Shown here one piece after another: positions 54,345 through 64,000 of a stretch of 64,000 nt of DNA; the stretch's first letter is position 1, and each line of letters begins with the position of its first letter. The DNA is from Sphaerosporella brunnea (taxonomy: Eukaryota; Ascomycota; Pezizomycetes; Pezizales; Pyronemataceae): the NCBI GenBank assembly GCA_008704415.1, contig VXIS01000169.1, positions 1 to 64,000 on the forward strand. Reading direction: 5' to 3'. Below the pieces are notes generated by a model, which worked only from the letters and a program-made list of their open reading frames with translations, ran no database searches and had not been told where the DNA came from. Position numbers and translations under genes: made by a program.

Positions 54345-57300
54345 AGCCGTGATCGGTTTGGGTGGTCCAAGCTTTTCAAATCCACCGCCTCACTGTTTGA
54401 ATGGGCTCGCGAGATTGCGCAACCGGTGGAAGCTCGCATCTTATTTTTATAGAGCGCATCTTGTTTAGTGGACCCAAGACCGGCTTCCTCAGAGTTCTCA
54501 CTCGCTTGCCACTCCATATATAATCGTCAACATCTCCACCAACGAAGCCCGCCGAACTGCTGGTTCCAAGCCGCCTGCACTATACCATACGAATAAAAAG
54601 GGAAAGAAGTAGAAAATAAAGCAATATTAGTTTCAAGGCATGTGTGCCTGCGAGTTTGGCTCAGCTTCCGACCGAATGAGACTAACAGCTGTGTGATTCT
54701 CCGCCTCGAGGGATTTACCAACTGTGAGAATCATTGGTAAGAAGAAAATACAATCTATTGTCCATGTTTCAGCTCATGAGCCGTTCTGTATGAAGAGTTT
54801 ATCTATCAAACCTATCTCGGGCCGGCAGACCGTGAATTGCCTGAGAAGGGCTTCCATGAGACGACAGTTCGATCCGCTGATATTTCTCGTAACAGCTTCC
54901 AATCGTGAAACCCAACAACACAGGCCTGGGCATAGGGAAAGGGGAAGGGTGGTGGCCCAAGTCAGAAAAAGGTTTGGCAGGGTGGGGGGAGCGAGAGTCG
55001 AACCATCGAGGGAATTATAATGGCATTTTACAGGATTGGACAGGATTGTCCCCGTTGCCTATCGGAAAGAGGCTGCCCGGTTATTATTTTTTGATTTGCC
55101 TTGTGGTTTTTTTTTTTGTTTGGTTCAGACTTCATAGGTAAAGAACCTGTCATAATTAATTTACGTCCAAAGCTTCTGAGAGCTGTATGTGTTTCAAGGC
55201 CGAAACACTATCCATACCGCAAGCACTGACCCGCCCACAGCTAGCTCGAGCAAAACTGCCGCATTCTTTGCGATTGAGGATCTGAGATCTTGCCCGCGGG
55301 ACTTCCAAGATCGCCAGCCCCCTCCTGTAGCCAGAATGCCCAGCAATCGCCCTCAATCGGATGGCTACATATGGCCCGGGGGGGGGGGACCCGCATTTTG
55401 AGTGACAGCTAACCGGCCACGACGTCCGTTAAACCTGCCAATCTGTTATTTGTGCCGTACTCCATGGGCCGTATCTCTCACCGGGCCTTCCAAAACTGGG
55501 AGTTGTTCAGAGAAATACACTTCAAGGCTTTCACTGCAAGTTTTTTGTTGGCTCGTTTTGGCCCGCGCGCTATGTACGTGATTGGGTGGCTGTGCTAGCT
55601 AGGCTGCCCAGCCACTCATGCCTTCATAACCACGTAGCCTAGGCCACGGCCTTCCAGTAACACGGAGTGTCAACGTCGTTTGCGTTATAGCTGCAAGACA
55701 TTCCGAAACGTCCTGCAGGAACGGGCGGTTTCCCAGAGCTCTCTTGACCATTCAAGAAGGAACGAATGTTCGAGTGATGGGGTGTGACCAAGTCGGGTGT
55801 CCAACCGCTTTATTCCCTCTTAAAGATATGGCCGAAGGTTTGGCCTTGTGTGTACCACACCACCATGGTGGATTCCTGCTTCTTGGCAACTGAGCATGTT
55901 GGTGGGTGGATTAGAGCCCGGAGGGTGCACTTTTAAAAGCTCAGCTGGTAAATGGTGGAATCCAAACTTATTGGGCTGGGGGGGCTTTGATTCCAGGCTG
56001 CGGCGATCCGGGGAACAGAATGCAAAATGCGGAAGACTGCTACGTCTAACTATGTGTCTTTGGCAACCCATGATCAACAAAAAATTCCAGAACGCTAGCC
56101 TCGTATAACCCCTTGATCGGTGGGATGTCGATCATGAGGACGAAGATCGGAAACGATATGCTTGGAGGTTGGTGGAGAGTCCGGTGTTGTCAGGTGCGAT
56201 ATGAGCCAAGGATGGATCAGACGTTTCTTACGGCGCTGCTGTATCTGTATAGTTTGGTAGGTCTTGAAGCGTTTATCGAGGTGCATTGCATCTAGACAAA
56301 TCCGACGACTGATGGGGTTATTTTTTTACCAAGACCTTCAGCTAGCTAGCGCTATAGGGTGAAATGAACTGCCGCAAACTAGCCAGGCTGCAGCAGCACT
56401 TATTGTGAGTGAACATGGTGCTCCGGCTCCGTTTATTGGGACGTCGGCACCCACGTACACCACCATCGAGTCTCTGAAATGCCGTCTGTATGAACATATC
56501 CATCGTGATCATGATGCAGCAATTTCTTGGTTGAGGCAGATATTTAGAACCGAAAAAGGCGGGGTTCCTCAATCCGGTGATTTGAACTTCAATTTCAAAA
56601 ATTCCCCCTTGGATTAGTAGAGTTTTTGGTTCTAGTTAATTACATGAGTAGCTAACTGCCGGTCACGAGCAGTTTAGAGTCATGATGGTTTTGGCTGTCG
56701 TTAGAGGAAGCCAATTGGGCACGGCAATAGGTGCTATCTCAAGGGCCAAGGATCGCCTCCTCGCAAGCGATACGTACGCACGTCTCGTGTTCGATCACAG
56801 TGATGGCCTCACAACAGGGATTCAATCAAGATCATACGAGGCATAAATTAAGGGAACTAGATGTTGAATCCTCAGCTATAACTAGCATAATACGCTACCA
56901 ATTCAAAAAGTGAGTGGATGGAAATTGGATAGTAACACGACAGTGACCGCAACACCGCCACCCACTGGCAACGGCATAACACTGAATGCCTCGTAACGAC
57001 GTGACTGGAAAATGGCGAGACAGGCGTGGGGGCATCTGGGTTGGGAGGCCGTAGACAAGATGGGAGATAGTATGGCGCGATTGATGCGGGGGTCTAAATA
57101 ATTGCGGTCGGGTCGGTTCATGGTTACACACCCAAGCGAGTGTCAGTCCACCCACTTTTTGTGTGGGTGTATGGCTTGAGCGCGATTGAAGATATATATA
57201 GCACGTGGCTGTCAATTCTGTCAATCCAGGAACAATCGAAAGAAAGCACTCGACAAGTCTTTGGTAATCAAGGATCATTATTGGCATATGCATGGTGGTG

Positions 57301-59470
57301 GTGCGCGTCAAAGTTCCATGATCAACTTCCAGAACTATTGCCCGAGAGTACCCCTACCCGCATGGTCCAATAAACCATTGGAATCGCGGATTTTGAGAGT
57401 CTACCCTGCTTGCTTCATTTTCCATTCAGCTCCGCATCCGCCAGAGGTCAACTGATCACATGCAACCCGGAATTACCCATTGAAAAAAAGCCTTATGGGG
57501 CCCCTGGCGACAACACCTCATGTGGAAATCCGACATAGTGCAGGGGCATTAATTCCGTCTCTCAAAAACCTTGAAGGGATGTACGTGTGGGGACCGGCCA
57601 GCTGCTGTAGGCTGTTCTGAGTGGTCACCTGGTGGTGGCCTGGTGGTGGGGTTAGTATCATCAATAAAAACAAGCTGCAAGGACAGCTGCATGACACTTT
57701 TTGAACGGCACAGAACGTACCGGCTCTTCATTTGGGTTGAAGCCTCGAATTGATGCTATCTTCCATCGTGATTTCGGCCTCCTTGGGTGTCCCGGTGTTG
57801 ATTCCCGAAGAAAAACAAACAGCGTTGAAGCCTTCAAAAAGATACACTGAGCCTCGATACATGGAACTAACTGCAGGCTAGAAGTTAGCTATTCCTTGCC
57901 TTGGGCAAAAAGCCCCCGAAGTCGCCCAGCTAAGTCAGGCTGCCTCCAGTTCTATTCTTGCTTATCTGACGACAGTATTCTCGTAGTTGACTACGCGAAA
58001 TCATCATGGCGATTTTTTTTGCGTAACATCATGACAGTAGTGGCATTTAGGTATTTTTTGATATTCACCCCTGCAGTCAACAGTTATAATCGGTCGCAAC
58101 TCCACACGAGACGTCTAGAGTCTAGACCTCCATTCTGCGGGATTTGTTAGTACTGATCCAATCGCTGGCATTTGCGAAGCCCGAGAGCCGGCCGGACTGC
58201 ACTGGCGATCACTTGTCATAAAGATCTTCCCAATTGCCGAGAGGAGCCGACCCCGCAGAACTGCAGATGCGTCTCGCGAAGCTATCTGTTGGCTATCTCC
58301 TTCCGGGTCCGGTAGATAGATACAACTGACGGCCGACGATCACTGTACCTCACATTGCGAAACAACCTGGTAGTGCTATATACAAAGAAGCAGTTTCCAA
58401 ATGGACGAAAGGTGGCATAAAAATACCGACACTCACCGACTCCAAACTATCATCCTTCTTAGTACGTGGCCGTCGATAAGACCGAAAGGCTCTTAACCTG
58501 CAATCGTTGGATGTCTTTCGAGATGATCGTTCCCGCATTCCCGCAGTCTCCTCTTCCTCGTTTCCGGTTTGCAACTGAGGGAAATATGTGGTCATTCGAC
58601 CATAATGAATGTACATCGTAGCAGGACAGTGTATCAAGTAGGTTGTCTGGTAAAACACCCGCTCAGGAGGGCCCAGGTGCAGGTGATTTATAATGTGTGT
58701 ACCTCAGCTGACTCGGAGACCCCGTGAAGGGCTTTCCTGCGCTAGTCCGTCTCGAACCTGCAACATCGTTCAGACCACCGGCTTCGCCACGATATCCCCC
58801 TTTAAAATTTGCTCTTAGTATTACGCCTCAAGTGTTGATAATACGAAAGCGCTTGACCGAGCCCTCTCAGCCGCTGCAAGTATCTCTTCCCGACCGCATA
58901 CTTGGTACTGATGACTGACATTCCTCGAGTACAGAGAGTCGCTCTCCTATTCCTCGATATTTCTACACAGCCTACGGCCGATGGTGACGCGAGGGATCTA
59001 GCTAGCTGTCAATGGGCTTAGTTCCGTACACGGCACAGGAGACATAAGATGAAGGAGATTTCCTCCAGCATCCCTCTTACAAGCCATCACGCACGGCATC
59101 GCTGTATAAAAGTCCCAATTTTCCAACATTTCCAACAGTTTCGAAAAATTCGGCATCTTCTCAGCTCCGCTAGAGTAGCACCTGTTCAGCGCCAAACAAT
59201 AGCATCCTTGCCATTGCAAACGCCTCGAAACAAGCAGAGAGATGGAATGTACTCGTATAGGGTTGTTGGTTGTAGTTTGCAGGTTCATCCCTAAATTTGA
59301 CTCGGTTTAGTAATCGAACCCTTAAGCTGATTTACATCCAGTTGGTCGTCGTGCAACTTACATTTACAACGGATGCTCCAAACACGCGCTCCTTTGTGAG
59401 GCGATCAATCACAACCCAAATACTCTGATTGAGAGTTTTTAAAACCCTGGCCGAGTTTGCTACCACCACG
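54345..59470. other. 5-kb gene-free interval
   Basis: No supported gene. A G14 tract lies at about 55376-55389. Frames are short, usually without ATG, and show no motifs. Confidence 0.4.
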
Positions 59471-59884
59471 ATGCGAAATCGCCCTATGTCGGCACCAGAT
59501 TTTAGTATAGGGAGTGGCAGTCGGCAAGCGTGGTTCCATCGGTCAAAGCATGATGCTTCTCTAAGCGGATCCAGTCGAAATCAGCAGGCCTCGCCATGGC
59601 AAGGCGTTACCTCGACTCCTTCAAACAGCGACAGCGATCGCACACGACCAGAGCCGAAAGAAGGAAGCCACACACTGTTGAGATACTTCCTTCTACGCGA
59701 TGGGTCCCCGAGGCTTCCAATAATATCTGCTCATCTTAGGTGCAGCGGTTCGGCCCACGAGTTGAACTTATTTAAAGTCCCGGTACCTGTGTCGCTCCAC
59801 ATTCCGGTGCCTTGCGTCGTGTCGGTACTCCGTTGGTACATGTGTCTCAGGACCCTTCACGTTCGACGTCGGCGTTTAGAATAG
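59471..59884 (+). CDS. Hypothetical protein, weak support
   Basis: From ATG 59471 (MRNRPMSAPDFSIGSGSRQA) the frame stays open for 137 codons. The first half is Ser/Arg/Gln-rich and looks coding; after LLRYFLLRDGSP the sequence could run into an intron, as the rest is less protein-like. I recognise no family. It could be the first exon of a larger gene or chance. Confidence 0.25.
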   Translation: MRNRPMSAPDFSIGSGSRQAWFHRSKHDASLSGSSRNQQASPWQGVTSTPSNSDSDRTRPEPKEGSHTLLRYFLLRDGSPRLPIISAHLRCSGSAHELNLFKVPVPVSLHIPVPCVVSVLRWYMCLRTLHVRRRRLE

Positions 59885-60756
59885 CTGGGAAGCAACAAAA
59901 CGACTCCTGGCCTTGGAAACGGTTCTTTGTCTTATTCCGCGGCGACGAAGGCGAACAAGAATTTTGATCGGCGTTTGCCAGTAAACAGTTGGTGGTTTTG
60001 ACCTTGTACGAGTACTACACCGCTGTCAGCGACTACCAGATGGAGAGTCTTTAAGAGAATGGCGCCTCGCTCACTTGGCTCTTCAGAGGCAGGATCCTTC
60101 GAGCGAATGTCTTTTCGATCTTTTTCAGCGTTGCGTGGGCCGGGAGAAAGGGGATGAGGTCGTCCAAAACAGCTCTGCCCTTAGTACAGCACTGCGGATG
60201 ATTAAGTCCCCACCGATTGCGCCGACTGGTGGCGAGTAAAAAACGGAGGCCAGCCCTCTAAACGACGATTTATCGTTCAAGATGAAGGACTCAGCAACTA
60301 GATCCCACCACTGTCTATTTCAACTGATCCGTACTGCATCCAAACCCCTGTATTGGACAGCTGCTGATACGGAGGAGGACACAGCACCACACGAGAAGCA
60401 GAAGCAGAAGCAAAATCTTAATAACACACGCTGAAACTTCTATACCGATGTCTAATAACAAAGCTAAAAAGCGAAATCACAAATGCAAAGGCGGGGAAGG
60501 TGGTGAGACGAAAACAATTACACGCCCACCGGCACAAAAAAGAGCCACATGCAGCTAGGACGTCAGAAAAAATGCAGTGCCAAAAAAAAAACTGCACTAC
60601 CCAAAAGAAAAAAGCAAAGTCTATTGTTGGGAATATAGGAAACGATAAAACACCAGAAAAGGAAAATAACGAGAACAAAAAGAAAAAAAATCCAGGCTGA
60701 CTGGACCCCGAACTCCTTGCTGGTCCCGGCTGCCCGATATCGCCGGCACTTTCAAT
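59885..60756. other. Intergenic, no gene seen
   Basis: A-rich stretch at 60580-60690; no supported gene. Confidence 0.4.
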
Positions 60757-61146
60757 CTAAACGGCGGTGATTGTGGCTTCCGTGCCCGCGGTTGAGGGTG
60801 CTCTTCTGGTGGATGTGGTTGAATGTGTAGTGCTGGGCGCGGTGTTCTTGCTTGATGTGTTGCCGAAGCCAGGGAATGTGGAACCACCAAAGCAACCGGT
60901 GCTCGAAGCCGTTTCGGTTTCGGTGTCGTTGCGAGTAAACTGTGACGGGAGACTGGAAAGATTGGCCACAACTGTGTTGTTTGAGGAGGCTTGAATTGCG
61001 CCAGAAGTCCCGCCCTCGGTTGCTGTGGCGGGCCCTTGCTCAAGGACTTTGTCGAGACCCTTCAGATAGGCCTCTATGCGATCCGTCCTACTGCTTCCAG
61101 TCATGTTACAAGCAGAAAAGGGCGGCGAACGGTTCGAAGAAGACAT
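60757..61146 (-). CDS. Hypothetical Ser/Thr-rich small protein
   Basis: 129 aa from ATG 61146 (MSSSNRSPPFSACNMTGSSR) to a stop at 60757, single exon. A short helix-like segment (RTDRIEAYLKGLDKVLEQG) is followed by Ser/Thr-rich sequence (STTHSTTSTRRAPSTAGTE). It has no signal peptide and no recognised domain. Even codon composition and a clear ATG make it a fair candidate. Confidence 0.35.
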   Translation of the reverse strand: MSSSNRSPPFSACNMTGSSRTDRIEAYLKGLDKVLEQGPATATEGGTSGAIQASSNNTVVANLSSLPSQFTRNDTETETASSTGCFGGSTFPGFGNTSSKNTAPSTTHSTTSTRRAPSTAGTEATITAV

Positions 61147-63427
61147 TTGGTTTGGGTTTCGAGAGGAAGGTCAATGAGCTGTGGATGGAAGACTATGGGT
61201 ATGTCTACAGCGCGGTGGTATCTTTATACCATTCACCTAGCTCTCACAATTTCTTGTGCCAATATGAGCCCGAGTCATACCGTCAACACGGCTGCGGGTG
61301 TGTAAGGAATTAGTTGCGCACAAGGAGGCGGTGAGAATTGTTCCCATGTTATTCTGAGGGTCTCCGGCGTACGTTCCCTAGGTCTCAAGCTCTAGCGCAA
61401 GGTGGCAGTTCGAATTCGCAGGATCCTTTTCGAAAGCAAAGCTGGGCAGAAATATGGGATCAGCCTTCATGAGAGAGGAATCATGGTAACTCAATCTGCT
61501 ACCTTAAAGAGAGACTTAGCGTTGACTGAGGGAAACAGATTTCCTCCCATAACCTGGGTGTTGGGGCCCTAAGGTGCACAAAACCGGCGCGCGAACGAAC
61601 GTCATACCCACAGGGTTTCCGATTCCTAGTGCGCTGTGCGAAGGGACACGTACCTGAAGGAATATCTCAAAGTTGCAAATGAACGGGCTTCGATTCAGTT
61701 ATACCACCGACCTTGCCGGCATGGCAGTGTAAGACCGTCATAGGGAAGGGCCAACGGACCCAATACTGATAGTGGTATGGCTCCTACTTGTCGCCTCGTG
61801 GTAGTTGAAGCCTCTCGCAAGTTAGGCGGAACCTAAGCGCCAGGCATAATATCTCGTCCCGCTACGTGATACATGCTTACCGGCGCAAGTCAACCTTGAT
61901 TGCCCTATGAGGCCATGCAAATCCGCGCGCTTTTCGCGCTCTGGGAGCGTTCCACAGGCGCGCACGCACACTTTAGCGCCTACCAATTCCTATGGGGCGA
62001 CAGGGACTCATGATGGATTCGCGCACATGAGGAACAATGGCCAATTGACAAACATCTTTACCCCGCAGCCTTCCAGCTCCGCCATCCGACGTGCCCTGCT
62101 GGTCTCTTGATTATCGTGCGGCCACGATGGATAGCAACAGTGGACTTAGCCAGCTTATCGAGGGCTTTCAGGAAGCCCTGCCCTGCCTTGTCACGGGCTC
62201 AAACATTGTGCGTCTATCTGGCTAGCTACGCGGTTTCAAAGATGTTTGCACATGAGGCGCACACTCACATATTCCTCCTCCTCAGCTGTTATACCCTCAT
62301 GAGTGTGGCTATGATGAAAGGCTTTTTATGAATGTGGACGACGAAGTCGGGTTTATCCAGCCTTAACCTTTCGACTGCTCATAAGGATGCGAGAAGGCTG
62401 GGTTTTCGTAATATTTCACCTCCGCCGGCGCCAAACCTGCCTTATGGCGGCTCTGTGATTTAAGGTTGCGGGCATGGTAGGCTGTCACCGCAATGGCACG
62501 TGAAGCTCGATCTCGTGGCGGGGAATTTGCAGCAACAACTCTATTGGGACACACTCAGGAATAATAACAATAAAAAACCTCCTTTTGCTAACAAAAAATA
62601 AACAGGAATGTAGGAAAATACTTGTTCCCCACGGCGAAATAAATGGAAACAAAAACAACATCCCAGGAAGCAAAACCAACCAAACTTTTACTGCCTCGCG
62701 GCGCGTCTCTCTCCGGAAAACACGAAGGAAAGATGGATCCAACTCTTTGAAAGAAATCCCCACTCGTTTCCTGCCATACCAATCTATCTGATGTCGACCT
62801 CCATCGCTAGGCCTTAAACCAACAAACAGGAACCCCAGCAACCCACCAGCCACCACAATCTCAGGGCACAAATCCAGCGCGTGGACCTCTATCCTCACAA
62901 GCCCTCGCCCCGAAACCCTCAAACCCTCAAACCCTCAAACCCCCAAACCCCCAAACCCACCCAACCATGACACCTATCTCCAATCACCATTCCATTAGGC
63001 AATGGCAGCTGAAGCGAACGCTCAACCGTAGAGTTGACGAGGAAAATTGTGGAGAGTCGAAGAAAACATGCAGGCCGCCATGCGCCACCGAAACGTCAAG
63101 AGAAAGCGAACAAAAGAAAACCGCGTCTGCGAAGCCGTTCGTGGAAGGAGATTTCGGAGGCAGGAGTTCAAAATGAGCCATTGAAAAAAGAAGTCGTCAA
63201 GATGCCGATCGTATGCATCCGGAAAAACGGTCCCAAACAAAAGGAATTCGTGCAGCCAGGCGGTGACCGTGAGAGTGATTGGGATGAACGGAAAAGGAGT
63301 GTCGAAGGAGGAAAGTCGAAGTCTCGTCGTTGGGGTGGAAATCAAACACGCTGCCGTACCAAATTCAGCGTTTTTTTGCTGGGAAGAACGCAAATACCAG
63401 AACGACGTCTGGTCTCCGCGAAAGCGG
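61147..63427. other. Gene-poor interval
   Basis: No supported gene. A minus-strand frame at 62485-62922 starts with TTG and has no motif. Confidence 0.4.
62908..62956 (+). repeat. Short tandem repeat (AAACCCTC)n / (AAACCCCC)n
   Basis: Four AAACCCTC-like units grade into two AAACCCCC units and then AAACCCACCC. Confidence 0.8.
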
Positions 63428-63640
63428 TTATTGAGGTGAAGAACTGCCGGAAGATTTGGGCATGATGGCATCGAAGTCCGCCAGAGTTTTTGCCATATCC
63501 TTTCCCGCAGAATCTGCACGGTCTGTGCCGATCGAATGGTATGGTGTCCATGCATCTTCCTGGATGCTGGAATCGAAGTAGCGGTTCATCATTACGCTTC
63601 GGGGAATCGAACCGCAGTCGGCAGAGTTGCTACTAGGCAT
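63428..63640 (-). CDS. Hypothetical 70-aa protein, weak support
   Basis: ATG 63640 starts MPSSNSADCGSIPRSVMMNR; the frame continues through MAKTLADFDAIMPKSSGSSS to a stop at 63428. No signal peptide, membrane segment or known motif. It may be a small protein or the start of a gene with introns. Confidence 0.25.
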   Translation of the reverse strand: MPSSNSADCGSIPRSVMMNRYFDSSIQEDAWTPYHSIGTDRADSAGKDMAKTLADFDAIMPKSSGSSSPQ

Positions 63641-64000
63641 CGTGGCAGAGTCGAAAAATGAGGGGAAAAAAAAGAAAGTTGGTGAGGTATTTTGTTGTTG
63701 AAGACACTTGGTATTATGGATACTGGTACCTTCGAAAGTGTTTGCGCCGTCTCAAACAAGCAAGCAACAATCGGCGTGAAGGGGTGTATGGGGTACTATT
63801 ATTGATAATGCCGAAAAAAATCACCGTGGCAGTGACACCTACTTGAATCCGCCGCCACAAATGCGGCTCTCGCTAATCACGGTCCACCGGCCCCTCAGCC
63901 CTCCTTGTACGATGATGTGGTTGCGCGGCAGCTGAGAAGGAGCGGCTCAATCATGGTATGCGTACCGTTCCGGTGACGCTGCTGGTAACTTTTGGCTACG
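63641..64000. other. Right edge, no gene seen
   Basis: No supported feature before the end of the window. Confidence 0.4.

Noticed and set aside
54950..55030. tRNA-like B-box (GGTTCGACTCTC on the minus strand)
   Set aside because: No matching acceptor stem, A-box or anticodon arm could be folded from the flanking bases.
62908..62956. Telomere or subtelomere signal from AAACCCTC units
   Set aside because: The unit is not TTAGGG-type, the array is only about 50 bp and it is internal.
63585..63660. tRNA-like B-box GGTTCGATTCC on the minus strand
   Set aside because: No cloverleaf around it; the bases lie in a small open frame.
1..64000. CRISPR array, bacterial operon or plasmid features
   Set aside because: No spaced direct repeats of that type; introns and fungal genes show this is eukaryotic nuclear DNA.

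Overview
This window is nuclear DNA of a filamentous ascomycete fungus (Pezizomycotina). The evidence is the set of short introns (about 50-125 bp) with GTRNGT...YAG borders, and orthologues of fungal genes (AUR1, CWH43, NAB3, AAR2, PAC10). It also holds a fungal rhodopsin-like 7-TM protein and Fot1/pogo, Ngaro-type and Tad-type transposable elements. I cannot name the species. The many MITEs and decayed transposons suggest a repeat-rich genome.

Layout. 0.4-9.6 kb is one nested transposon complex: a decayed tyrosine-recombinase retroelement on the minus strand with the split direct repeats of Ngaro elements (A1 - ORFs - B1 A2 B2). A pogo/Fot1 DNA transposon with about 300-bp inverted repeats sits inside B2, and a solo-LTR-like segment sits inside its reverse transcriptase. 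9.6-12.4 kb is gene-poor with MITEs. Then come AUR1 (12.4-14.0 kb, -), a gene-poor stretch with a PIF/Harbinger-like MITE, a mitochondrial PPR protein gene (18.9-21.3 kb, +), CWH43 (22.5-25.7 kb, -), a broken Utp6-like HAT-repeat relic (27.1-27.9 kb), and a GGQ mitochondrial release-factor-like gene (28.4-29.0 kb, -). A cluster of inverted MITEs follows (29.1-30.7 kb).

The densest gene block is 33.5-40.6 kb: NAB3 (+), AAR2 (+), PAC10/prefoldin 3 (-), and a LETM1-domain protein (+). PAC10 and the LETM1 gene diverge from a 197-bp shared promoter. Downstream are a Tad-like LINE tail, a 7-TM rhodopsin-like gene (42.9-44.1 kb, +), an internally deleted pogo-type transposase (-), a polyproline protein with an HTH-like segment (+), and a convergent pair: a haloacid dehalogenase-like hydrolase (+) and a tandem dihydroneopterin-aldolase-domain protein (-). 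From 49.7 kb to the end I see mainly decayed, gene-poor DNA with a 96-bp hairpin MITE, a DDE transposase relic and a few weak small ORFs.

Functional themes. AUR1 (inositol phosphorylceramide synthesis) and CWH43 (ceramide remodelling of GPI anchors) both act on ceramide. NAB3 and AAR2 act in nuclear RNA processing. The PPR, release-factor-like and LETM1 proteins are predicted to be mitochondrial. Exon borders were worked out by reading the sequence and joining frames to conserved family sequence; no alignment or transcript data were available.
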